A stretch of DNA of 64,000 nucleotides from Burkholderiaceae bacterium (GTDB lineage Bacteria > Pseudomonadota > Gammaproteobacteria > Burkholderiales > Burkholderiaceae_C), in the NCBI GenBank assembly GCA_024235995.1, contig JACKLI010000001.1, positions 1,612,001 to 1,676,000 of the forward strand, read 5' to 3'. The notes beneath the pieces are model-generated. The model made no database searches. It was not told where the DNA came from and saw nothing but the letters and a program-made list of their open reading frames with translations. The position numbers and the translations under genes were made by a program. The number at the start of each line of letters is the position of its first letter. The first letter of the stretch is position 1. Shown in pieces: positions 41,573-49,099 of this stretch.

Positions 41573-41635
41573 CGGGCTCTGGCGCCTGTCGATCAAGCGC
41601 AGGTAGCTATCGAAACGATAGTTTTCCAGAGCCCG
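41573..41635 (+). repeat. AGCTATC-family repeat with nested inverted repeats between glyA and nrdR
   Basis: Reads CGGGCTCTGG at the start and CCAGAGCCCG at the end (perfect 10-base arms), with GATCAAGCGCAGGTAGCTAT inside and a hairpin CTATCG-AAA-CGATAG. As RNA it would fold into a long stem with a nested hairpin. Confidence 0.75.
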
Positions 41636-41644
41636 GGCGGGCGC

Positions 41645-42889
41645 TCAGCCGTAGACCGGGAACTTGCGCGTCAGCTCGGCCACCTGGGCGCGCACGGCGG
41701 CCAGCCTGGCTTCGTCGCGCGGCGCATCCAGCACGTCGGCCACCAGGTTGGCGGTCAGGCGCGCTTGTTCTTCCTTGAAGCCGCGCGTGGTCATGGCCGG
41801 GGTGCCGATGCGCACGCCGCTGGTCACCATGGGCTTTTCGGGGTCGTTGGGGATGGCGTTCTTGTTGATCGTCATGTGCGCGCTGCCCAGCACCGCTTCG
41901 GCTTCCTTGCCGGTGATGCCCTTGGCGCGCAGGTCGACCAGCATGACGTGGCTTTGCGTGCCGCCGCTGACGATGCGCAGGCCGCGCAGCGTGAGCGTTT
42001 CAGCCACCACCTGGGCGTTCTTGCGCACCTGGGCGGCGTACTGCCTGAACTCGGGCTGCAGCGCCTCCTGGAAGGCGATCGCCTTGGCGGCAATGATGTG
42101 CATCAGCGGGCCGCCCTGCAGGCCGGGGAAGACGGCGCTGTTGATGGCCTTTTCGTGCTCGGCCTTCATCAGGATGAAGCCGGCGCGCGGGCCGCGCAGG
42201 CTCTTGTGCGTGGTGCTGGTCACCACGTCGGCGTGCGGCACCGGGTTGGGATAGCAGCCGCCGGCGATCAGGCCGGCGTAGTGCGCCATGTCCACCATGA
42301 AGATGGCGCCCACCTCCTTGGCCACCTTGGCAAAGCGCGCCCAGTCGATCTCCAGGCTGTAGGCGCTGGCGCCGGCGATGATCAGGCGCGGTTTTTTCTC
42401 GCGCGCGGTGCGCTCCATGGCGTCGTAGTCGATGGCTTCCTGCGCGTTCAGGCCGTAGCTGACCACGTTGAACCACTTGCCCGACATGTTCAGCGGCATG
42501 CCGTGCGTCAGGTGCCCGCCCTCGGCCAGGCTCATGCCCATGATGGTGTCGCCGGGCTTGCAGAAGGCCAGCAGCACGGCCTCGTTGGCGCTGGCGCCGC
42601 AGTGCGGCTGCACGTTGGCGGCCTCGGCGCCGAACAGCTGCTTGACGCGGTCGATGGCCAGCTGCTCGACCACGTCCACGTGCTCGCAGCCGCCGTAGTA
42701 GCGGCGGCCGGGGTAGCCCTCGGCGTACTTGTTGGTCAGTTGCGTGCCGGCCGCCTGCAGGACGGCGGGCGAGGCGTAGTTCTCGCTGGCGATCAGCTCG
42801 ATGTGCTCTTCCTGGCGCTGGTGCTCGGCCTGGATGGCGGCCCAGACGGCGGGGTCCTGCTGGGCAATGGTGGTGCTGCGTTGGTACAT
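41645..42889 (-). CDS. glyA: Serine hydroxymethyltransferase
   Basis: GlyA interconverts serine and glycine and charges tetrahydrofolate with a one-carbon unit. The 414-residue PLP enzyme has IELIASENYASPAVLQAAGT (30-49), the PLP-binding Lys229 in TSTTHKSLRGPR, and HYAGLIAGG before it. AAGGAT lies before the ATG. The 5' leader is at least 150 bases and contains two strong hairpins, unusual for this gene. It heads a transcription unit with nrdR and the hypothetical gene. Confidence 0.97.
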   Translation of the reverse strand: MYQRSTTIAQQDPAVWAAIQAEHQRQEEHIELIASENYASPAVLQAAGTQLTNKYAEGYPGRRYYGGCEHVDVVEQLAIDRVKQLFGAEAANVQPHCGASANEAVLLAFCKPGDTIMGMSLAEGGHLTHGMPLNMSGKWFNVVSYGLNAQEAIDYDAMERTAREKKPRLIIAGASAYSLEIDWARFAKVAKEVGAIFMVDMAHYAGLIAGGCYPNPVPHADVVTSTTHKSLRGPRAGFILMKAEHEKAINSAVFPGLQGGPLMHIIAAKAIAFQEALQPEFRQYAAQVRKNAQVVAETLTLRGLRIVSGGTQSHVMLVDLRAKGITGKEAEAVLGSAHMTINKNAIPNDPEKPMVTSGVRIGTPAMTTRGFKEEQARLTANLVADVLDAPRDEARLAAVRAQVAELTRKFPVYG

Positions 42890-43109
42890 GGCAATCCTTG
42901 TGGACGGGATTCCCTTGGCGGGCAAGGGCTGCCCAGGCGAACGGCTATTCGGGCGCGCCGCGCGCCTTGGGCGCGCGGGCGGTGCGCTTCCCCGTGGTGA
43001 TGGGCGGAGGAACCGCCGCGCTCCACGTCGGCTCCGGTCGGCACCGGGGCCTATCGCCAGTCGCACACGGGGGCAAGTTTAGCCGAGTCGCGGCCTGCAG
43101 CGCAGGCGT
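42890..43109 (-). other. glyA leader region with two GC-rich hairpins
   Basis: Between the transglycosylase stop and glyA start. On the minus strand it contains GGCGG-TTCC-TCCGCC (about 43005-43019) and CGCGCGCC-CAA-GGCGCGCG (42959-42977). No T run follows, so they are not simple terminators. I cannot match it to a known riboswitch class. Confidence 0.35.
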
Positions 43110-43958
43110 TCAGGACGCCAGCTTGGCCACTACAGACGGCGTGGTGGCGCTGTTGGCGGCGCGCAGGTCGGCGCCGTCGGCGGCCGGCGGCGGGCTGGCC
43201 GGCGGCTGGACCACGGGCGGCTGCGCGGGCAGCGGCTTGCCGGTGGCCACGCGGTGCAGGCGCGCGTATTCGGCCATCACCTTGTCGGCATAGCCGCCGT
43301 CGCCGGCCAGGTTGGCAGCGCCCACGTAGTACTTCAGCCCGCCCAGCAGCGAGCCGGCGCGTGCGATGCATTCCTGCAGCACCTTCACGCCCACGCGCAG
43401 GTTGGTCTTGGGGTCGAAGGCCGCGTAGCTGCCGCCGAAGTGCTGGTACTTGTCGGCGTGCACGTCGGTCATCACCTGCATCAGGCCCTGTGCGCCCACG
43501 GCGCTTTGTGCAAAGGGGTTGAAGCTGGACTCGACCGCCATGACCGCCAGGATCAGCGTCGGGTCGAGCTTGCTGGCGCGGCCCACGTCGTAGGCCTCGG
43601 CCACCAGGGCGGCCACCGGCTCGGGCGCCACGTGGTACTTGCGCGCGATCCATTGCGCCACGCTGGCCTGCTCGCGCGGCAGCGCCTTGGGGTCGGTGGC
43701 GGTGGCGCGGTCGATGGCCTCGGGCTCGGGCGCGATGTCCAGCGTGGCCACCTTGCGCGCCTGCAGCCAGTCGGCCAGCCGGTCCTCGCCCTGCTGGCGC
43801 AGCTCGGGCCGCGTGCCCAGCAGGGCCACGGCCAGCACGGTGACCACGCCCAGCAGGGCCAGGCTGTTGTGGGTGATTTCAAAAAGCCCCTCCGCCACGT
43901 CACCGGCAAAGGTCTTCAGGCCGCTTCCCACTGCGGCAAGGCGTCCAGACGCTGTCAT
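43110..43958 (-). CDS. Lytic transglycosylase with SLT domain
   Basis: The 282-residue protein has one N-terminal membrane segment (about 31-48), a spacer, and a lysozyme-like SLT domain: the catalytic Glu143 in VMAVESSFNPFAQSAVGAQG, then LMQVMTDVHADKY and LRVGVKVLQECIARAG and KYYVGAAN. It cleaves peptidoglycan in the periplasm and is tethered to the inner membrane. The C-terminal 50 residues are Pro/Ala-rich and likely disordered. GAGGAG is at good spacing from the ATG. It is divergent from the DUF748 gene; a very long intergenic region (770 bases) separates them. Confidence 0.87.
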   Translation of the reverse strand: MTASGRLAAVGSGLKTFAGDVAEGLFEITHNSLALLGVVTVLAVALLGTRPELRQQGEDRLADWLQARKVATLDIAPEPEAIDRATATDPKALPREQASVAQWIARKYHVAPEPVAALVAEAYDVGRASKLDPTLILAVMAVESSFNPFAQSAVGAQGLMQVMTDVHADKYQHFGGSYAAFDPKTNLRVGVKVLQECIARAGSLLGGLKYYVGAANLAGDGGYADKVMAEYARLHRVATGKPLPAQPPVVQPPASPPPAADGADLRAANSATTPSVVAKLAS

Positions 43959-44400
43959 AACACTCCTCGTCAGGGCGGCAGCGATCCGGGGCCAGCACGG
44001 CGGCATCGCCATCGCGATGGGTGGGCTGGCGGCCCGGGGCTTGCACGTCCTGATGTCAGTTGATGGGCCGGCTGCAGGCGCCCATGACGACAGGCGCGAT
44101 GGCTCCAGGGGGAGCCGGGTTCGGTTTGCAAGCCAGCTTGCCGGGATCGGCAGCGGATCAGGGATTCCCCTTGTTTTTTGGGGAACGGTGGATTCTAGAA
44201 AGGTCTTTCATACATAGTCAACACTAAAAATTTGAGTCAAAAGTCAAATTTGGATATAAAAAAGGCCGATGCTCGGGCTTTGCAAGCGCGCCGGGCCGCA
44301 GGCATGGGGCCTGCGCGGGCGCCATTGAAGGCGGTAATGAGGTGGCCGGTCGGATTGAAATTGCCGACTGGCGCGCGCGGGGCCGGGGACTTACAGTGAA
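43959..44400. other. Long non-coding stretch with an AT-rich promoter region
   Basis: No convincing gene is seen. 44160-44270 is clearly more AT-rich than its surroundings, includes the dyad AAATTTGA-N8-TCAAATTT (44228-44251) and a good plus-strand promoter. The rest is GC-rich without open frames showing typical codon use. Confidence 0.5.
44232..44260 (+). promoter_or_regulatory. Sigma-70 promoter ahead of the structured leader
   Basis: TTGAGT (44232-44237), 17 bases, TATAAA (44255-44260). Transcription would start near 44267. It overlaps the dyad AAATTTGA/TCAAATTT, a possible operator. Confidence 0.55.
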
Positions 44401-44654
44401 GCCGTCCGATCGCATCGGACGGCCGAGGTCTCTGAAGAGCCGGCGCGCGGTAGCCGATACCGCAGCATGGCAGCCCAGCGGCCTCTTTCACAGAAGGCAA
44501 TCTCTTGCCTTCTCCGCCACCGGAAACAACCCGCTTTCCGGCGCGGAACCCAGGCAGGCCAGGACGCTTTTGTCACACTGCCTGAAGGCCCGGTGGGGCG
44601 GCCGAAGGCCAAGCCACCGGGCTTTCTCGTTTCTGGCTTCGACCCCGGTTTTTT
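44401..44654 (+). ncRNA. Hairpin-rich structured leader or small RNA (class unknown)
   Basis: A string of perfect stems: GCCGTCCGAT/ATCGGACGGC (44401-44423), GCGGTA/TACCGC (44447-44463), AGAAGGCAA/TTGCCTTCT (44492-44513), CCGGAAA/TTTCCGG (44520-44541), CAGGCAG/CTGCCTG (44551-44584) and GCCCGGTGG/CCACCGGGC (44588-44622). The last stem shares its right arm with an alternative hairpin ACCGGG/CCCGGT (44616-44649) that is followed by six T, looking like terminator versus antiterminator. The end is 75 bases before the DUF748 start. No known RNA class was recognised; it could be a regulated leader or an independent small RNA. Confidence 0.45.
44616..44654 (+). terminator. Candidate terminator at the end of the structured leader
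   Basis: Stem ACCGGG/CCCGGT with a 22-base loop, then a run of six T (44649-44654). It competes with the GCCCGGTGG stem for the same bases. Confidence 0.45.
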
Positions 44655-44728
44655 GCGAAAAGTTGTTACCTCAAAGCCGGCCCGCCGTTGGCAGACACCC
44701 GCGCCTTGGGGGGACAATCGTCCGCGTG

Positions 44729-47700
44729 ATGCCAAGCAAGACCGAGATCGACGAAGCGGCCCAACCCACGCCACCCGCAGCCGCGCCGCCCGCGCGCCGC
44801 GCAGGGTGGCGGCGCTGGGGGCGGCGCCTGCTGTGGGCGGTGGGCGCGCTGCTGCTGCTGTGGGGGCTGCTGTGGCTGGCGGTGCCGCCGCTGCTCAAGT
44901 GGCAGGGCCAGAAGATCGCCAGCGAGCAACTGGGCCGGCCGGTGCGCATCGGCCAGGTCGAGTTCAAGCCCTGGTCGCTGGAGCTGACGGTGCACGACCT
45001 GGCCGTGGGCGGCCTGGCCGGCGCGCCCGACCAGCTCAGCGTCAAGCGCATCTACCTGAATGCCGCCGTGCAGTCGCTGTGGCGCCTGGGCCCGGTGCTG
45101 GACGCGCTGCAGGTGGACGCGCCCGCGCTGCGCCTGACGCACACGGGCGAGGGCCACTACGACATCGACGACATCCTGGCGCGGCTGACGGCCGGGCCCG
45201 CGCCCGCCCAGCCGTCCAGGCCGCTGCGCTTTGCGCTGTACAACATCGTGCTGCAGGACGGGCGCGTGGACTTCGACGACCGCGCGGTGGGCCGCGTGCA
45301 GCAGCTGCGCGATCTGCGCCTGGCGCTGCCCTTCATCAGCAACCTGCCGAAGGCGCGCGAGGTCAAGGTGCAGCCGCAGCTGGCCTTCAGCCTGAACGGC
45401 AGCCGCTTCGACTCGCAGGCCCAGGCCCTGCCGTTCGACGATTCGCGCCACACCGATGCGAGCCTGCGGCTGTCCCAATTCGACCTCAAGCCCTACCTGG
45501 GCTATCTGCCGGCCGGCCTGCCCTTGACGCTGCAGGCCGGCGTGGTGGATGCCGATTTGCGCCTGGCCTTCGAGCAGACGCCCCAGCCCGCGCTGCGCGT
45601 GACGGGCAGCCTGGCGCTCAGCGACGTCAAGGCGGCCGACCGGCAGGGCGCTCCTGCCCTGGCCTTCGACGCCCTCAAGCTGAAGCTGGCCGACTTGCAG
45701 CCGCTGGCGCGCGAGCTGCACCTGGCCTCGGTGGAGTGGGTCAACCCCCACGTGGCCGTGCACCGCGGCGCCGACGGGCGGATCAACCTGCTGCCCGCCG
45801 ATGCTCCTGAAAAAGAAGCTGCTCGCGCAGAAGGGACGGGGGCCAGCGGCCAAAAAAGCTTGAAGAAACCGGCGGCGCCCAGCGCGTCCACTGCTTCGAC
45901 CGCCAGCAGCCCGGCGGCCCCGGCCGACGGCGAAGCCTTCAAGCTGCGCATCGACCAGGTGGCCGTGCACGGCGCCAGCGTGGACTGGCGCGACGACAGC
46001 ACCGCCAGCGAGCACGCGCCGGCCGCCGCCGCGCAACTCGATAAGCTGGAGCTGCAGGCCGAGGCCATCGCCTGGCCGCTGCAGCAGCCGTTCGACTTCA
46101 AGGGCTCGACCGTGCTGGCCGGCGCCGTCGCCAGCGTGGCGGCGCCCGCCGCCGCCCCCGCCAAGCCCGCGCCGCAGGGCCGCCAGGCCACGACGCGGGC
46201 GGCCCGGGGCAAGAAGGGCGCCAAGGCCCAGCCGCCGGCCGGGCCCAAGGCCAAGGCGGCCGCGCCCGCCCATGCGGGGCCGGCGTCGATCCAGTTCGCA
46301 GGCCGCGTCGGCGCCGCGCAGGGCGAGGTCGGCGTGCAGGTTGCCGGCGTGCCGCTGGCGCTGGCGGGCCCGTACCTGGCGCCCTACCTGGTGCCGCGCC
46401 TGGCCGGCACGCTGGGCGCCGACGCCCGCCTGCAATGGGCGCTGCCCAAGTCGGCCGGCGCCGCGCCCACCTGGAGCGTGGCCGCCAAGCGCGTGCAGCT
46501 GGACCAGCTGCAATGGAGCGGCGAGGGCGCGCCCCAGCGCCGGCCGGGCGACACCGCGCCGGCCGACGAGCTGGCCCACGTCGACGCGCTGGAGCTGGCC
46601 GACGTGCAGCTCGACCCGCAGGCGCGCGCCGTCACCGTGGGCCGCCTGGCCGTGCAGGGCCCGCGCGTGCAGGTCGAGCGCGATGCCCAGCAGCACTTCA
46701 TGTTCGAGCGCTGGCTGCGCCAGCCCGAAGGCAAGGCCGACAGCAAGCCTGACAACAAGTCCGAGCGCGCCGACGCCCCCTGGGCCGTGCGCGTGAACGA
46801 GCTGGCCGTGGCCGGCGGCACCGTGGGCTGGCGCGACGAGGCCATGCCGCGGCCGGTGCGCGCCGAGATCACCGAGCTGAAGGTCGATGCGCGCAAGCTG
46901 GACCTGGCGGGCAAGCAGCCGGCCGAGGTGCAGCTGAGCGCGCGCCTGGGCACCGGCCGCCGCTCGGGCGGCGAGCCGGGGCGCCTGTCCTGGAACGGGT
47001 CCGTGGCCTGGGCGCCGCTGGCCGCGCGCGGCGCCGTCGACGTGCAGCGCCTGCCGCTGCAGGCCTTCGAGCCCTACTTCGGCCAGCAGCTCAACATCCG
47101 CGTGCTGCGCGCCGACACCGGCTTCAAGGGGCGGGTGGACTTTGCCGAGACCGAGCGCGGCCCGCGCGTGCGGGTCGAGGGCGATGCCCGCGTGGACGAG
47201 CTGCGCACCTACAGCCAGCCGGGCACGGCTGTCAGCGTGGCATCGGCCAAGCCGCCGGCCGCCACCGCGTCCGGCGCCGCGCCCGCCGCTGCCTCGCAGG
47301 CGCCGCTGGCGCCCGTGGCGGCGCGCGGCGGCGCCGGCGGCCTGGGCGAGGAGCTGCTGAGCTGGAAGCAGTTGCGCCTGGACGGGCTGGACGTGCAGCT
47401 GGCCCCCGGCCAGGCGCCGCAGGTGGCCATTGGCAGCTCGCTGCTGTCCGACTTCTTCGCCCGCATCGCCATCGACCCCAGCGGGCGCATCAACCTGCAG
47501 GACATCGTCAAGTCCGACGGCCAGGCGCCGCCGGCCAGCCCGGCGCCGGCGACGGCAGCAGCGGATGCGGCGAACGCCACGGTTTCAGGAGAATTCAACG
47601 CCGCCCCCGTGTCCGCCGCGCCCGCCGCGGCCGCGGTTGCCAGGCCCGAGCCCAAGGCCGACCCGCTGGCGCCGGTCATCCGCTTCGGCCCCACCAAGCT

Positions 47701-48988
47701 GGTCAATGGCAGCATCGACTTCACCGACCACTTCATCCGCCCCAACTACTCGGCCGACCTGACGGCGCTCAATGGCTCGCTGGGCGCTTTCAGCTCGGTG
47801 GCGCCGGGCGGCGCGCCGCAGATGGCCGAGCTGGCCCTGAGCGGCACGGCCGAGGGCACGGCCACGCTGGCCATCGACGGGCAGGTCAACCCGCTGGCCG
47901 AGCCGCTGGCGCTGGACATCCGCGCCAAGGTGAGCGATCTGGACCTGCCGCCGCTGTCGCCCTACTCGGTCAAGTACGCCGGCCACGGCATCGAGCGCGG
48001 CAAGCTGAGCATGGACGTGGCCTACAAGATCCAGCCCGACGGCCAGCTCACCGCCACCAACAAGTTGGTGCTCAACCAGCTCGAGTTCGGCGAGCCGGTG
48101 GCCGGCGCGCCCGCCAGCCTGCCGGTGCAGCTGGCCACCGCCCTGCTGGCCGACAGCCAGGGCGTGATCGACCTGGACCTGCCCATCAGCGGCTCCCTCA
48201 ACGACCCGCAGTTCTCCATCGGCCCCATCATCTTCAAGGCCATCATCAACCTGATCGGCAAGGCCATCACCGCGCCCTTCAGCCTGCTGGCACGGGCGCT
48301 GGGCGGCGGCGACGGCGGGCAGGACCTGTCGCAGGTGGCGTTCGCGCCGGGCAGCGCGCAGCTCAATGCCAAGGCCCGCGCGCAGCTCGACAAGGTGGCC
48401 AAGGCCCTGGCCGACCGCCCCGGCCTCAAGCTCACGGTGGCCGGCAGCGCGCGGCTGGACGACGAGCGCCAAGGCGCGCGGCGCCAGCGCCTGGATGAGC
48501 TGGTGGCGGCCGAGCGGCGCAGCGCGGCACCCGCGCCGGCGCCCGCATCGGCCGCCAGCGCGCCGGCGGGTGCGGCCTCCGGCGCCGCGCCCGCCGCATC
48601 CGGGGCCGACGCCGCCATCGCCAGCGCGCCCGACTACCCGGCCCTGCTCAAGCGCCTGTACCGCCGCGCCGACATCCCCGGCAAGCCGCGCAACGCCATC
48701 GGCATGCTGCGCGACATCCCGGTGCCCGAGATGGAGGCGCTGCTGATGGCTCACATCGACGTGGACGAAAACGCCATGCGCCAACTGGCCGTGCAGCGCG
48801 GCGTGGCGGTCAAGGACTATCTGGTCGGCAAGGGCGTGGCGGCCGCGCGCCTGTTCCTGGGCGCGGCGCAGACCGGCGCCAAGGCCGCGTCCGCCGCGGC
48901 AGCCCCGGCCAGCGCCGCCAGTGCCGACAACGCGGCCGCACCCAAGGGCTGGGTCCCGCACGCCGAATTGAGCCTGGGCATGAAATGA
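44729..48988 (+). CDS. Giant DUF748/AsmA-like envelope protein
   Basis: The 1419-residue protein starts with a short basic cytoplasmic region and a membrane anchor (about 34-54), and continues with long repetitive beta-strand segments (IGQVEFKPWSLELTVHDLAV, IRFGPTKLVNGSIDFTDHFI) of the DUF748/AsmA type. These proteins are thought to form a hydrophobic groove bridging inner and outer membranes and to move phospholipids. Near the C-terminus FAPGSAQLNAKARAQLDKVA resembles an OmpA-like start. Linkers rich in Ala/Pro separate the strands; one is encoded by a repeat copy. Gene start: ATG at 44729, after the structured leader; GTG three bases before is also possible. Length is at the high end for the family. 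Confidence 0.85.
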   Translation: MPSKTEIDEAAQPTPPAAAPPARRAGWRRWGRRLLWAVGALLLLWGLLWLAVPPLLKWQGQKIASEQLGRPVRIGQVEFKPWSLELTVHDLAVGGLAGAPDQLSVKRIYLNAAVQSLWRLGPVLDALQVDAPALRLTHTGEGHYDIDDILARLTAGPAPAQPSRPLRFALYNIVLQDGRVDFDDRAVGRVQQLRDLRLALPFISNLPKAREVKVQPQLAFSLNGSRFDSQAQALPFDDSRHTDASLRLSQFDLKPYLGYLPAGLPLTLQAGVVDADLRLAFEQTPQPALRVTGSLALSDVKAADRQGAPALAFDALKLKLADLQPLARELHLASVEWVNPHVAVHRGADGRINLLPADAPEKEAARAEGTGASGQKSLKKPAAPSASTASTASSPAAPADGEAFKLRIDQVAVHGASVDWRDDSTASEHAPAAAAQLDKLELQAEAIAWPLQQPFDFKGSTVLAGAVASVAAPAAAPAKPAPQGRQATTRAARGKKGAKAQPPAGPKAKAAAPAHAGPASIQFAGRVGAAQGEVGVQVAGVPLALAGPYLAPYLVPRLAGTLGADARLQWALPKSAGAAPTWSVAAKRVQLDQLQWSGEGAPQRRPGDTAPADELAHVDALELADVQLDPQARAVTVGRLAVQGPRVQVERDAQQHFMFERWLRQPEGKADSKPDNKSERADAPWAVRVNELAVAGGTVGWRDEAMPRPVRAEITELKVDARKLDLAGKQPAEVQLSARLGTGRRSGGEPGRLSWNGSVAWAPLAARGAVDVQRLPLQAFEPYFGQQLNIRVLRADTGFKGRVDFAETERGPRVRVEGDARVDELRTYSQPGTAVSVASAKPPAATASGAAPAAASQAPLAPVAARGGAGGLGEELLSWKQLRLDGLDVQLAPGQAPQVAIGSSLLSDFFARIAIDPSGRINLQDIVKSDGQAPPASPAPATAAADAANATVSGEFNAAPVSAAPAAAAVARPEPKADPLAPVIRFGPTKLVNGSIDFTDHFIRPNYSADLTALNGSLGAFSSVAPGGAPQMAELALSGTAEGTATLAIDGQVNPLAEPLALDIRAKVSDLDLPPLSPYSVKYAGHGIERGKLSMDVAYKIQPDGQLTATNKLVLNQLEFGEPVAGAPASLPVQLATALLADSQGVIDLDLPISGSLNDPQFSIGPIIFKAIINLIGKAITAPFSLLARALGGGDGGQDLSQVAFAPGSAQLNAKARAQLDKVAKALADRPGLKLTVAGSARLDDERQGARRQRLDELVAAERRSAAPAPAPASAASAPAGAASGAAPAASGADAAIASAPDYPALLKRLYRRADIPGKPRNAIGMLRDIPVPEMEALLMAHIDVDENAMRQLAVQRGVAVKDYLVGKGVAAARLFLGAAQTGAKAASAAAAPASAASADNAAAPKGWVPHAELSLGMK
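45803..45862 (-). repeat. AGCTATC-family repeat in a linker of the DUF748 gene
   Basis: The minus strand reads TTTTTTGGCCGCTGGCCCCC then TGCGCGAGCAGCTTC and TTTTTCAGGAGC. It is in frame and encodes a charged, probably flexible linker. Confidence 0.55.
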
Positions 48989-49099
48989 CGCCGTGACGCG
49001 GTGACGCCGCCGCGCGCGGCCCGGTTGCAGCGACAATAGATGGTTTCGGCGCGCCCCGCGTGGGCGCGCGCCCATGTCCACCGCTCATCCTGGCTCCGC

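Noticed and set aside
42890..43109. A glycine, tetrahydrofolate or SAM-type riboswitch before glyA
   Set aside because: The leader has hairpins but none of the conserved core sequences of those classes.
44401..44654. Identity as 6S RNA, RNase P RNA, tmRNA or signal recognition RNA
   Set aside because: None of the conserved sequence blocks of these RNAs that I know are present. The layout of consecutive hairpins also does not match their folds.
44467..45810. An alternative plus-strand frame starting inside the structured leader
   Set aside because: It overlaps the DUF748 gene in another frame, has an Arg/Ala-rich composition and no conserved domain.
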